Below, piece by piece: positions 1 through 11,627 of a stretch of 64,000 nucleotides of DNA. Each line of letters opens with the position of its first letter. Within the stretch, counting starts at the first letter, position 1. Location of the stretch: positions 13,144,645 through 13,208,644 of the forward strand of contig JAZBQD010000025.1 of assembly GCA_036583965.1 (NCBI GenBank), in the 5' to 3' direction. The translations under genes and the position numbers were made by a program. The DNA is from Prunella strophiata. Taxonomy: Eukaryota; Chordata; Aves; Passeriformes; Prunellidae. Below the pieces are notes generated by a model. It did no database searches and was not told the origin of the DNA. It saw only the letters and a program-made list of their open reading frames with translations.

Positions 1-109
1 CTCCCGAGGGTAAGTGCAAAACTGCTTGGCTTCTAAACCTTTCTAATTTAGGGAGATTCAGAGAAATCCATTCCATTAGCATTGCTAATTCTTGTAGGGC
101 CTGGCAGGG

Positions 110-215
110 GATCAGAGAATCACAACCTGGGGACACCTTCTGCTAGAACAGGTTGCTCCAAGCCTCATCTGGCCTAGGACAGCAGGGGCAGGGGGTGTCC
201 AGCCCAGGGGCAGCC
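110..215 (-). mobile_element. CR1 LINE 3'-end fragment, antisense
   Basis: This short piece reads like the reverse complement of the 3' part of an avian CR1 retrotransposon. It contains a phrase close to the usual antisense CR1 run (AGAATCACAACC, then GGACACCTTCTGCTAGAACA and GGTTGCTCCAAGCCTCATCT). Only about 100 bp is recognisable and it is diverged, so it is an old, dead fragment. The family assignment comes from remembered CR1 structure, not from a search. Confidence 0.6.
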
Positions 216-1017
216 ACTGGGGCTGGGAGCTCTGCTCCCCCGTGAGCCCCTTCAGCTCTGCAGGCTGCAGAGCAAGGACAGACCCACCATGAGCACCTGT
301 GCTGGCTTTCCATGGAGCTAATGGGAGAATTGGCAAATCATGCTCAGGAAAATGTAACCAGGGATCTTGGGAGCAGAGAGGAACAGCTAAGGGGTGCCTG
401 AAGTCTGATTTTAAAGGTGGTCTTGGTCCCACACGAAGGGAGCCAGGCTGGGTGTCTGGCACAAGAAATGGAAGCATTTCAGTTTCAGGGCCAGGTCTGT
501 CAGGAGCTCAGGGGCTGGGATCACTCCATGGGCACCCCCATGCTGGTTTGGGGGCACCCAGGTGACCTGGGGTGCAGGGCAGCAGCTGTGACCCCATCCT
601 TGGGGCTGGGCACTCGGCCAGGCTGGCACCGCAGAGCCAGCCCATGGGCACCCAGAGCTGCAGGGCTGCCTGACCCCGGCAGTTTTCCCTGACCCCTTCT
701 GGCTCTCCAGAGCAGCATGTCGCTGGCACTGACCCCTCCTCCCCGGCTGTGCCGCTGCCTCTGGCACCAGAGCCCTGGTGCTGCCCCGAAGTAACGCAGA
801 GCCCCACGACGGGGCTGAGGCACCAGCACTGGCACGGCCAGCACTGCTCCAGCGGCCCCTGTGCCAGTGCTGCGGTGCCAGGAGCTGCCCGGCACCCGGG
901 GCACGACCCCTGCTCGCCGCCGTGCACGGCTGATGGAACACGAGGTGAAAATTGGGTTGGTCGCTCTCTCTCCCCCTTGTCCCCGGCATGCGGCCGGTGG
1001 GTGTTCCCTGCGGGCAG

Positions 1018-1212
1018 CCGGGCTGGGGCTGGGGATGGGGCTGGGACTGGAGATGGAGCTGGGGCTGGAGCTGGGGCTGGAGCTGGGGTTTGAGCTGGGG
1101 CTGGAGCTGGAGATGGGGCTGGAGCTGGGGCTGGAGATGGGGCTGGGGCTGGGGCTGGAGATGGAGCTGGAGCTGGGGCTGGGGCTGGGGCTGGAGCTAT
1201 AGCTATAGCTGC
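1018..1212 (+). repeat. G-rich 6/12-bp minisatellite (GGGGCT/GGAGCT)
   Basis: About 195 bp built from the hexamers GGGGCT, GGAGCT and GGGATG/GAGATG in mixed order, ending in AGCTATAGCTATAGCTG. Runs of four G recur every 6-12 bp on the + strand, so G-quadruplex formation is plausible. Open frames across it (GLELGLEL- or GWSWGWSW-like) are translations of the repeat, not a protein. Confidence 0.9.
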
Positions 1213-1352
1213 GGGCAGCCCCGTCCCGCGGCTCCGTGTGCCCGGAATGCCAATGAAGCCGCGCTCAGCGCCGCCCCGTTGCAGCGCGCACCGCCCGGAA
1301 TGCAGAGCAGCCGCGGCGCAGGAATGCAGGGAGCTGTGCTGGAGCTGCTGCC

Positions 1353-1371
1353 CAATTAGCTAAACTAATTG
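1353..1371. promoter_or_regulatory. Perfect inverted repeat CAATTAG-N5-CTAATTG
   Basis: CAATTAG at 1353-1359 and CTAATTG at 1365-1371 are exact reverse complements separated by five bases. Each arm carries an ATTAG/CTAAT homeodomain core. It lies in an AT-rich island between CpG-rich blocks. A dimeric homeodomain site is possible, but chance is not excluded. Confidence 0.3.
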
Positions 1372-4300
1372 TGAGCCGGGAGGGCTGGCAGGTACCCGCG
1401 GCTGGACCCTCGCCGCAGAGCCGGGGGCTCTGATTTTGCTGCGCTGCTGGATTTCCAGAGGGAAGATGTTGCTCTTTATTTCCCTGATCTGCACATCAGT
1501 GCGCAGGCAGAGCTGGGGTGGAATTACAGCCGGGTGATGCCCCCGGGGTCCTGGCAGGTTTGTAACCCTGTCCTTGCCCCGGGTGTCACATCCCTGCGCC
1601 CTCCTGCCCCCGGGATGCTGTGACACTCCTGCTGCTGCCGGCAGCGTGGGCAGCCCCTGCGGTCCCAGCCCGGCAAGGTGGGGAGGGGGCAGAGGTGTAG
1701 AAATTCACGTGCCTTGCCATTTTCTGCTTGAAATTAAGAAGCAATGCAAAATTCTGCTCCTGATATGGCAGGAACGAGCCTTTGGAATTATCCTCGGCTG
1801 TTTCTGGCTGGGAAAACGAGACACACACAGACACTTTTCAATGTAAGTGTGTGCAGTGTAGGATATATCAGGGCTCCATAGGGGCGGCAGGGTGGGGCCC
1901 AGCCCGGTGCCTTGTCCCTCCGAGGAGATGGGCGGGTGCTCCCTGAGCCCCGCGTCCCTCCCGACCTGCTGTGACAGATTCCAGCTTGATGGAGGCACAA
2001 ACACCACCCCAGAGCAGCGGTGTGCATTTGGTTATTAACAAAGGACGGATTCAGCCGTGCTGGAGCCGCTCCAAGCGCGGGAGCTGCTGAGGAGCGTGGA
2101 GGGTCTATTAAATATTCATCAAAATCTTGGCACTTCATTCCCATCTCTTGCTCTCCTGCCCCCTCCCCTCGAAATTATTTGATCCTAAATGTTAGAAGCC
2201 TGATTCGAAAATTAATTATTTCATTAACCCCTTTATAAATTGTGTTTTTACAACTAAGTTTTTTAGGGCCGAGGCAAAACGGGTCGTGGTGGCACTCCAT
2301 CAGGTTTGCTCACCACGTGAGCCCTGACCCCAGCACGTGGTGGTGCCACCGATGTTCGCGGCAGCATGTGACCCTAAATGCTACGTGAGCACAAAAAAAG
2401 AATTCAATACAAAAATATCAGCAGGTTCGTCTCCTGCCCGGCGTGGCGGAGCCGTGCCCGCTCCGTGCTGCCAGGCCCTGCCCTCCCCACGCGGTGGGTG
2501 AACGATCCTTCCAGCAATTAACGGGCGCTGCTTCGTTACCGTGCGGGCACGCGTGGGGCTCGGCCGGGGCTGCCCGGGGCTTCTCCGGCCAATGTCCGAG
2601 TGTCCGTGCCCGGTGTCCCGATGCTCCCAAGGGCACCTCGGGCTCAGGCGTCCCGCGGCCGCCGCCTGCGCTGCCCCGTGCCAGGGTCCGAGCCGTGGTG
2701 GGTGGGTTTGGGGCCGGCTCCTCTTCCTCTGCCTCGCAGGGCTCTCGGTGCGGGTGCTCAGCGAGGATCGCCGCTCTCGGAGCGGCAGCTCTCAGACAAT
2801 GCGGGTTTGTTCCAGCGCTCCCCCGCTGCCTTGTCGCTCCGCAGTGATGTCCCCAGCGCTGCCCTGCAGTGGGGCCAGCCCCCGTCCCCCGGCCGCTGCT
2901 GGGAGTGGGGCTGAACCCCTAACGCCGGGCCGGGAGGCGCTGCGGGCGCTGCCCATCATTGGGATGCAGCTCCATCGCCATCTCCCTGGAGACCATGGGA
3001 ACGGAGCCGCTGAATCGCGGCTGGGAGAGGCAGCTGCGTGCCGGGCTGGATGAATTCCTGCCCTGTGCCGCCCCGGCCTTTGTTCCCCGCTGCCAGCAGG
3101 GACGGGCAGCGGGGCACAGCGCCCAGGGCCGAACCGCGGCAGCAATTCCGTATTTTCTGTCCTTGAACTAATTCTTCACAAAAGCTCTTAGGGGCTGACA
3201 CCGATGGGAGCCGCCGAGCAGCGCGGTGCTGTGGCGGCTGTGACCCCGTGTCCAGCGCCCGGAGCACTCTGTGTGCCCCTGCAGGGAGCCCAGCGCTGCA
3301 GAGGCTCCTCCGAGGATCCTGCTGGAGCAAGAGAAGGGCATTTCTGGGCGCTGCTGAGAGCGGCTGCCAAGCACGGGCCGCGGCTTCGGCCGGCGCGGGC
3401 TCGCCTTGGGAGCCGGATTTGCTCATTTGCCATCCCGGGCAATGAGCTCCGCCGGCCTTTTCATCGGCACCACCTGCCCCGCTCTCGCATTCGCTGCCGC
3501 TCCCAGCCCGGCTCCCGCTGGATTCCGTGGCAGGGGCCGCGGTGGCGCTGCCGGAGGATGATTTTCCCCGCTGCTCGCACAGATTGTCTCTGCCCGCAGG
3601 CGGCTGTCCCTGCGCTCGCCAGCAGCCCCCAGCCCCGCTCGCTCTCCCGCAGCACTTTGCTCACGTTCTGGATTTTCATTGGCTTTAATTGGCTCTGTAA
3701 TAACTTCATGGCAGGAATTCTGCTCCCGTCAAAACCTGTTCCTGTGAACGCTCCCCTGTGGTAGGAGTGAGATAAGTACGAGGGAGAGCCATGCAGGGAG
3801 CTTTGCTCCCCTCTCCTCCTCCTCACTCCCGTTGCTTCCCCCCAGCCCTGGGGCCAGCAGCCACCCTGTGCCCTGCTCCCATTGCTCCCTGCAGATCTCG
3901 AGCTCCAGGGCTGCCCTCAGGTGCTTCTCCTCCAGCCCCTGGTGCTGCTCCCGGTGCAGTTCATGTGCTGATCTCTCCGAAGGGACTGGGAGCCGCAGAG
4001 CTGGGCAGATTCCTGATGCAAAGAGAGGGGGCAGCCGCCCTCCAGCAGCCAGCTGGGTGCCACCACCAGGGCCCTTCCACCAGGACCTCCCTCCAGGACC
4101 AGGAACCAGATCTTTCCACAAAACCTGCCCACGGGAGCTTCCTGGCTGTCCCACTGCAGCTCTCCCTGGTGCTCCATCCCCACAGACCTGGTGCTGTGGG
4201 GCTCCCTCAGCCATTTCTGCCTCTGAGTTTGCTCCAGAGCTGCACTTGCTGCCAGCACTGAGCCCTCAAACACGAGAGCTGAACTCTGCAGGACACCAGG

Positions 4301-4884
4301 ACTCTGCTGGCAGACCTGCCCAGGACCCTGAGTTCCCCAGCCCCTGCTAAACCCAGAGTCAAGGAAGCAGAGGAGAGCCCCCATGGACAGCTCAGAGAAT
4401 GAAGAACGAGCTCATCAGAGCCTGTGAACAAATGATTGGTAATTAAGACCCCCAGCAAATGCCAAGTTTGCAGCATGCAGCCCAGGGGAGGCCAGAGGGG
4501 ACAGGGTGGGCAGGCTGTCCCTGCCAGGTGCATTCCTCTGAGGCTGACCCTGCCAGACACCTGGGGCTGCTGCCAGCAGGGGAAGGAGCCCACGGGAGGC
4601 AGCCTCACCCCGACTCCCTGCCTCAGGGACATGGACCACGACGGACTTGCAGGTTTGGCCCAGCCCATTCTGCTAAAGCTGTGTCCTCACAGGGACCCAC
4701 AGCAGCTGTGGGCACAGAGAGCAGCTTCTTCTTCCCCTCTGCAGCAGCTCTCTGTGCATCACAGAGGGGACAGCAGCAGCTGGGTCTGGGGTGGTTCATG
4801 CAGCCTTTGACCCCGTGTGGGACAGGGATGGATGGGCCCCAGACAGAGGGGCTGGGCAAGAGGAGTGGGCTGAGCTGCCAGGGT

Positions 4885-5012
4885 CTGCCCAGCTCTCCCT
4901 GGACTGGGTTTTCTGTCTGCCCAGCTCTCCCTGGACTGGGTTTTCTGTCTGCCCAGCTCTCCTTGGACTGGGGTTTCTGTCTGCCCAGCTCTCCTTGGAC
5001 TGGGGTTTTCTT
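4885..5012 (+). repeat. 32-bp tandem repeat, 4 copies
   Basis: Four head-to-tail 32-bp units start at 4885, 4917, 4949 and 4981. Each begins CTGCCCAGCTCTCC and continues with TTGGACTGGGG or CTGGACTGGG and a TTTTCTGT end. Copies 1-2 share CCCTGG and copies 3-4 share CCTTGG, consistent with pairwise duplication. Confidence 0.93.
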
Positions 5013-7429
5013 CCTTCTCCTGCTTCTCTCTCCCAAATTGCAGGGCTGGGGCACTCGCTCCCCCCTCACCAGCCAGGGGACAGCTGGGTCCAGACACCCC
5101 TCCCCAGGCACCCCCTGCCACCCCACCGAGCCTCTGGGATCCTCAGCACACAAAGCAGAGCTCTCCCTTTTGGTTTAATAAGTATCTGGAGATGTCACAA
5201 AAGAGGTGATAATGAAATATCAGATGCAGGAAAATGAGTAGCCAAAGGCACTGGAAAAAGGGACAAGAGTAAATGCAGTGGATTAAGACACTAATTCCCA
5301 TTCCTTGCGTGTTCTCCATCTTTCCTGTGTCTTGACAGACAGAAATAAATGCCCCCACCTCCTGGGAAGCACTGTCTGCCTCTCCCTGCTGGATTGTCAC
5401 CACGGGGTGCCCACAGCCCATTTGTCCTCCAGGTTTGGTGCTTTGTCACTTCCAGAGGAGAGGCTGCCCTGGCTCAGCCCCACTCCCAGCGCCAGCACTC
5501 GCTGAAAAGGGCAGGTCAGAGTCCAATGGTGATGGCTGAATTTGATTTTTACTGCTCTAAGGTATTTCTGCAAACTAAAGACCCAATTTGTGTCTTTGTT
5601 TAAACCAGTGCAGCAAAGCAACAGGAGCAAAACCAGAACCAGAAGGGAAAATAGTCTCAGGGATTTAGGAGAAGCTGGCAGCTCCTGCTGTAGCTCTGAC
5701 ACAGTGAGAGTTGGGCGTGGGGATTTTCTTCCAAATGCAGCTTTGGAGCAAATCAACTGCCAGTAAATCCCCAAGCCCAGCACAGTGCTGTGAAGGCAGG
5801 AGTGGAACCAGCAGCAAGGTGATGGATGTGTTAATGCTTTAACAGGCCAACCACCCCATAAATAATTTGCTGGCTTCTGGAGAAACTGGCCTGGTCACAA
5901 TGGCAATAAAGGGCTGTCCCCTGGGCTCTGCTCCAGGGCCCACAGTCCTCCCATGGAAAGGCTTAAGTGGCTTTTAACAATGTCTATTTGGTATTGTCAG
6001 AGCCCAGTGCTGCACTGGTGCTGCAGTCTGTGCAAACACCATGGGGATGTTGCAGTTAAACCCCAGCAGTGATCCCTGGGTGTGATGGTCACAGCTGAGC
6101 TGTGTTTGCTCTCTGGGGAGCAGGGTCTGTGTGTGGAGCATCCCCTGGGAGCTCAGCTGGGTGGGAACCTCAGCAGTGCCCAGCCCGGGGGCTTCACAGG
6201 AAGCCCCCAGGGATGGGTGCACAGCCAGCAGCAGCTCCTCTGGGCAGCAGGAGCAGATGGAGCCCAGGCTGCAGCCAGGAGTCTGGGCTGTGCTGGGGGA
6301 GCCCTCTGTGGCTGTTCTGCTCAGGTTTGGGTGCTCCTGGGCACACTGGGTGTTCCTGTCACTTGCCAGCTGTTCCTCTTCTGCCCTGGCTCTTCCTCTC
6401 CTGTCCCAGACCTCCTCCCCTGGGCTGTGCCCCCTGCCTGGTGCTGGCACTGGGAGCAGGGGCACTCGGGCAGGGCAGGGCTGCTGCTCTGCTCTCTGGG
6501 CTCCTGGGCCTTGGCCCTGAGTCAGGCTGGCCATGGCTCTGCAGCTCTGCCCACAGCCCAGTGATGCTGTTTGGTTCTCTGTGCTGCTCGTTGTTCCCAG
6601 GCTCCTCCTGAGCAGTGCTCAGCTCTGAACACGTGGAGTGGGGAATTTGTCCCCCAGCTGCTTTGCTGTGGGGTGGGCCAGCGTGGCTCTGTGGCTGCAG
6701 ATCAGGGAGATTCCCAGCACTGGGGTCATTTGTCAAGCAAAAGAGATGGCAAATGTCTCCAGCATGGCACCTCCAGCCCCAGGCTGGGACTAAATGGGAG
6801 ACAATGAGGAAACAGTTCTGGAGGACAGGCCAGTCCCTGCTCCAGCAGCACAGGGACAGCCTGGGGTGCCATCCTCCTCCCTGGCTCCCAGCTGTTCCTG
6901 CACTCCCACGGGAAGATGCAGCTGAGGAGGAGGAGGGTGGCAGTGCCCACCTTGGCAAAGGCACTGCTGCCCACAAGGGGCCCAGGTGAGGACAGGTGTT
7001 GGTGGTGGGTTTGTGTGTTCAGTTTGCTCTGTCTGGGCTGTGATCTGCACCTGCTCTGGTGCTGCTGGTGGTGGCAGAGCAGTTCCCTCTGCAGAAATCC
7101 CACCTGGGCAGTGACGGGCACCTCGTCTTGCCCTCTGTCTCTCTGTGGGCACTGCTGAGCCTGACCCGTCCCTGCCATGGCACACCCTCAGCAGGGCACC
7201 TTCCCCTCGGAGCAGCCCCTCTCCCCCTGCACACACAGCTTCGTCCCAGCCACCAGAGGCAAGTGCGGCTGCAGTGAAAAGTAAATTTTATATGCTTGCC
7301 CCTATTTTTGCAAATGAGTGTAACTGTCAACTCAGAATAAATGACACCTAATTACTGTAGGGGGGAGTTCAGGCAGGAGGGCTTGGCTGGGAGGGGATCG
7401 CAGGGAAGCTCCGGCGCTGCTGGAAAATG
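5013..7429. other. Intergenic; no gene recognised
   Basis: Moderately GC-rich unique sequence. The open frames on both strands are short, overlapping and of low-complexity composition, with no domain I can name. An AT-rich island at about 5815-5890 includes CATAAATAATTTGC. No tRNA, snRNA or intact transposon was recognised by eye. Confidence 0.5.
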
Positions 7430-7570
7430 AACAAGATGCCGGCTGTAAGGAGCCGTAATTACAGAGGACTGACACACTGTGAGCTGTTTATGGTAATGAA
7501 GCGGTGCATCAAATCAAATTAACCTTAGTTATTTAACACAGAATGCACCGAGGACTTGGCTCAGTAGATG
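7430..7570. promoter_or_regulatory. AT-rich island, candidate conserved non-coding element
   Basis: About 140 bp of unique sequence, clearly more AT-rich than its surroundings, with several homeodomain-type motifs: CCGTAATTACAG, GGTAATGAAG, ATCAAATCAAATTAACC and AGTTATTTAAC. It sits immediately left of a CpG-rich block. Conservation is inferred only from texture; no alignment was possible. Confidence 0.3.
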
Positions 7571-8242
7571 CTAAATCCAAATCCGGAGCCGTGCCCGAGC
7601 CGAGGAAGCGGCTCCAGCGCTGCACGGGCGTCGTTTTGATTTAGGACTCGTTCGGTGAGCGGCCGCAGCGCCGGGACGGCGATGGCGATGGGGACGGCGA
7701 TGGCGATGGGGACGGCGATGGCGATGGCGATGGGGATGGCGATGGCGATGGCGATGGCGATGGCGATGGCGATGGCGATGGCGAGCGCGGGCGGAGCGGC
7801 GGCTCGGGGGCTGCCGAGCCCCCCGGCGGGCGGCCCCGGGCCCGAGCTGGAGCGGAGCCCCGGCCAGGTCAGTGTCCGGCCCGGGACGGGGACGAGCCCG
7901 GGGGTCTCCCGGTGCTGCGGGCCCGGCCCGGGCAGAGGGTGCGGGCACTGCGCTCCCGCAGGAGGTTTCATCGCTCCTCTCTCCCCTCTGCTCTCTGCTC
8001 TCTGCTCTCTCCCCTCTCCCCTCCCCTCTCCTCCCCACCAAGGCTGCGGCGCGCAGGAGGAGCGCTGCTCCCGCCGGGATCCCCTGGCGCTGGCGGGTGA
8101 GTAACCTTCCCAATTAACCCAAGGCTCCGTTAAAGATTCATGAGCTCTCGGAGCAGGCTCCCCGTGTGCCGGCGGTGCCGTGCGGCTCGGCGGGGCGGGC
8201 GAGGGGCAGGAGGGCTCGGGCGCTCCCGGCACGGCTCTGCAA
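7571..8242. other. CpG-rich block (possible CpG island)
   Basis: This segment is dense in CpG and contains the hexamer array at 7674-7783. It continues through GC-rich sequence with a pyrimidine stretch (repeated CTCTCTGCTCTCC-like text) at about 7975-8040. It could hold the promoter of an unannotated transcript, but I see no start codon, TATA box or exon boundary that would fix one. Confidence 0.4.
7674..7783 (+). repeat. Hexanucleotide array GATGGC/GATGGG/GACGGC
   Basis: About 110 bp of contiguous hexamers, mostly GATGGC with GATGGG and GACGGC variants. Because the unit is 6 bp, every frame stays open, giving Met-Ala, Asp-Gly and Ile-Ala dipeptide repeats (on one strand or the other). I treat it as a short tandem repeat, not a coding sequence. 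Confidence 0.93.
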
Positions 8243-9329
8243 ACAGTGCCACAGGGCAGTGAGTGCCAGAGGGCAGCGAGTGCCGGAGGGCAGTGAGTGC
8301 CAGAGGGGCAGGTGAGTGCCAGAGGGCGTGGAGTACCAGAGGGCAGTGAGTGCCATGAGGGCAGTCCATATACCAGAGGGGCAGTGAGTGACAGGGGCAG
8401 TGAGTGCCCAGAGGGCCAGTCTATACCAGAGGGCAGTGAGTTGCCGGAGGGGAGTGGAGGGCAGTTGAGTAGTGCCAGAGGGCAGTGAGTGCCAGAGGGC
8501 AGTGAGTGCCAGAGGGCAGTGAGTGCCAGAGGGCAGTCTATACCAGAGGGCAGTGAGTGCCGGAGGGCAGTGAGTGCCGGAGGGCAGTGAGTGCCAGAGG
8601 GCAGTCCGTGCCGGAGGGCAGTCAGTACCAGAGGGCAGTCCGTGCCAGAGGGCAGTGAGTGCCCGAGGGCAGTCAGTACCAGAGGGCAGTGAGTACCAGA
8701 GGGCAGTGAGTGCCGGAGGGCAGTGAGTGCCGGAGGGCAGTGAGTGCCCGAGGGCAGTCAGTACCAGAGGGCAGTGAGTACCAGAGGGCAGTGAGTGCCG
8801 GAGGGCATGAGTGCCAGAGGGCAGTGAGGTGCCAGAGGGCAGTGAGGCCAGAGGGCAGTGAGTGCCCGAGGGCAGTCAGTACAGAGGGCAGTGAGTGCCA
8901 GAGGGCAGTGAGTGCCGGAGGGCAGTGAGTGCCGGAGGGCAGTGAGTGCCGGAGGGCAGTCAGTACCAGAGGGCAGTGAGTACCAGAGGGCAGTGAGTGC
9001 CAGAGGGCAGCGAGTGCCAGAGGGCAGTCTATACCAGAGGGCAGTCCGTGCCAGCGGGCAGTGAGTGCCGGAGGGCAGTGAGTGCCGGAGGGCAGTCTAT
9101 ACCAGAGGGCAGCCCGTGCCGGAGGGCAGTGAGTGCCAGAGGGCAGTCCGTGCCAGAGGGCAGTGAGTACCAGAGGGCAGTGAGTACCAGAGGGCAGTGA
9201 GTACCAGAGGGCAGTCCGTGCCAGAGGGCAGTGAGTACCAGAGGGCAGTGAGTACCGGAGGGCAGTGAGTGCCGGAGGGCAGTCAGTACCAGAGGGCAGT
9301 CCGTGCCAGAGGGCAGTCCGTGCCAGCGG
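8243..9329 (+). repeat. 17-bp minisatellite (about 64 copies)
   Basis: The basic unit is CAGTGAGTGCCAGAGGG. The middle is variable: GAGTGCC, CCGTGCC, CTATACC and CAGTACC alternate, while CAGAGGG or CGGAGGG is almost constant. Spacing is irregular with extra or missing bases at about 8290-8480 and 8805-8885, and regular elsewhere. Each common unit carries GTGAGT, a 5' splice-site-like hexamer, and GCCNGAGGGC, which can fold into a small hairpin. The reverse strand reads open as a Ser-Gly-Thr-His-Cys-rich repeat; this is not a gene. Confidence 0.95.
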
Positions 9330-11627
9330 CGTGCTTTGGGCAGGAGGGACGCGGCGGGCTCGGGCCGGGGCTGCCGGCGCTCGGGCTCGCTCAGGTCGGG
9401 CTCTGCGAGGCTCCCATGGATGGTGCTGGCAGGAGCAGAGCCGAGCGCCCTGCGGGGCTGCCAGCTGCTGGCACGGCCCAACAGGTGGTTTGGAATTGGT
9501 TTGGATTAGGAAATGTTTATTCAGTGCCCTGCGTGCCGGCGGGGGCCTCTGCGGAGCCGAGTCGCTCCTCGGGGAGAGGATTCCTCTGCAGGACTTCCCA
9601 CTTGTTGGAACAACACCAATTGCATCTCCAGCCAAAGCTTTCCTCTGTGTATTTCGTGGAGTTTGATGATTTTGGAGTACCTTCAGGTCTATCCTGAATT
9701 AAATTTTTTCCAGGAACCTGGTGGTTCCCCTCCCAGGTGCCAGATCTTACCCAACAGCATTTAGAGCTGAACTGCCCTGTGGCTCCTCCCAGCCTCTCAT
9801 CATCATCCTCAGCCCTGAGCACAGAGGAGCACCCCAGGTGCCATCCCAGCAGTTCCTCCCCCAGCACAGGCTCTGAGTCCTGCTCCATGGTGGAGACATT
9901 GGATTTTGTGGTTATGAGTTCATTTTGCTTCTTCCCATCAATATGAAAATGCTGAATCCAGAGAGTTAATCACTATTGTAGGGGAATAAAGAGCAGAGAT
10001 TTCCTCTAATCCCCTTTAAATGGCCTCCAAATGAGGACTCAACAAAGATGACTAATGACAGACATGATTAAACTAATTCAGTAGGTGAAGCTTCAGTGGA
10101 AGCCCCAAAGCCCAGGTACAGCCTTGGGGCCCAGCTCTGGAGCTCACTCACAGCCTCTGCCTTCACAGCTGAGTGAAACAAACTCATTTGTTTTGGTTTG
10201 GTTTGACCAGAGGATTCCCTTTCTCTATTGAAAATATTTTTATCTCTTTCAGCAAACCTTTTCCTTGCTGCTGCCAAACACCATCTCCCTAATGGGATGC
10301 TAAATCCAGTCTCGGTTAACAGCCAGCTGCATCCTCATCCCTCAGCTGATCCTGGCCTTCCAAGGGTTCCCACTGAACACACATCAGTCTCTCACCAGCT
10401 GACAACAGTAATGAAAGAGAAATTCAGTGGAATTTCTCTGGGGATCTCTGGAATGTGTCTGGGGACCTTTGTGAAGGAGTCTGGGGATCTCTCTGAAGCA
10501 GGTCCCCTTCCAGGCCCATAACTTACCAAAACCTATGCAGAGGAAAGGGCAAAACTGGGGTCCCTTCCCCACAACATTGGGAGTGATTCATGGAGCACAC
10601 CAGTGCTGTCCATCTTGCCTTTGTTTAATTATCTTTTCTGTATCTTCAGTGTCTCCCTAGGCCCGAGCAGGCAGGGATGGTTTGATGGATTATTTATGAT
10701 ATCCAGGCCAACACGTCCAAGTGTTGCTGCCTCATGATTTGCTATGCCACAGAGGCCAATAGAGATGCCTTGTGTTATTAATTATGCCAATACATTTTCC
10801 TGAGCAGGGTGATTAATTAGGCTGTGCATGGCAGGGCTGTGCTGTGGCTGTTTGTTCTGGGGTGGAGGTGGCTGGAAGGGAGAGCAGGCAGCAAGATCTG
10901 CAGTGGGTCTCAGTCCTTCTCCTCAGGGGGAGATACAATTCTTGGCATTGAATTTTGCATGCCAGGGAGCCACAGGGCTGCAGGGAGCTGCCTCTGGCTG
11001 GGCAGCTGGTCCCCCAGGGGGGGGGGAATGGGCAGTGCAGGGACCACCAGATGCCACCGCAGCAACCGTGGTGGCACGTGTTTTAGTCACTGCAGGGGTG
11101 GATTACACTTAAATTGCAGAGACTCATCTGCTCTCTGAACTTCTCAAAAGTGGATCCATGAAGTTGTTCCTGTGACTCATCTCATTTTCTTTGGCAAGCT
11201 CACAGTGCAGAGTCTGTGCTGAGCGTGGTCGCACACCCAGGGCACAGCACCCACAGGGGCACAGGAGGGCTGGGCCCCATCCCAGGTGACATCCCCCAAA
11301 ACTGCTCTTGCCAGTGCCCTGCAGGGTGGAGACAGAGCAACGGGCTCTGCGCTTAGCCACGTGGGAAATATGAATAAAAACTTTTTTTTTTTGGCAGAAG
11401 CCTCCTCAAGTTGCCAGGCACTCGTAAGCACTCAGGTGAGGGTTTCAGCCCCCGGCTCCCTTCCCTGTCCTCCCTGTGTCCACGGGCCAGCGCAGGGCCT
11501 GGGCAGCGTGGAACTCAGCCCAGGGGCCCAGAGCCTGGCATGCTGTGCTGCCCACAGAGATGGGCTGGGTTCCCAGGGGGAGATCCTGTGGCTGGTCCCT
11601 GCCCAGCCGGAGCGCTGCTCCTGCAGC
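9330..11627. other. Intergenic; no gene recognised
   Basis: Unique sequence of mixed composition with short, unremarkable open frames. It contains a T run at 11382-11394 and the AT-rich island listed at 10676-10830. No splice-bounded exon or RNA gene was identified. Confidence 0.5.
10676..10830. promoter_or_regulatory. AT-rich island, candidate conserved non-coding element
   Basis: Unique sequence with a high density of transcription-factor-like words: GATGGATTATTTATGATATC, TTATTAATTATGCC and GTGATTAATTAGGC. It is flanked by GC-rich DNA. TAATTA/ATTAAT cores recur, as in developmental enhancers. This is inference from motif density and texture only. Confidence 0.35.

Larger units (their letters stand above)
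216..4884. other. Intergenic; no gene recognised (CpG-rich 2420-3560)
   Basis: No open frame here shows recognisable protein features or a convincing exon structure. The G-rich minisatellite at 1018-1212 and a small inverted repeat at 1353-1371 are listed separately. About 2420-3560 is GC-rich with frequent CpG and could be an unassigned CpG island. AT-rich islands at about 1725-1850, 2185-2262 and 3655-3720 (the last contains CATTGGCTTTAATTGG) have the texture of non-coding regulatory DNA, but nothing more can be supported. Confidence 0.5.

Noticed and set aside
1018..1212. GGGGCC-type expansion similar to C9orf72
   Set aside because: The units are GGGGCT/GGAGCT, not GGGGCC, and no gene context is present.
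8243..9329. CRISPR-like direct repeats
   Set aside because: Units are contiguous 17-mers with no unique spacers, in vertebrate DNA.
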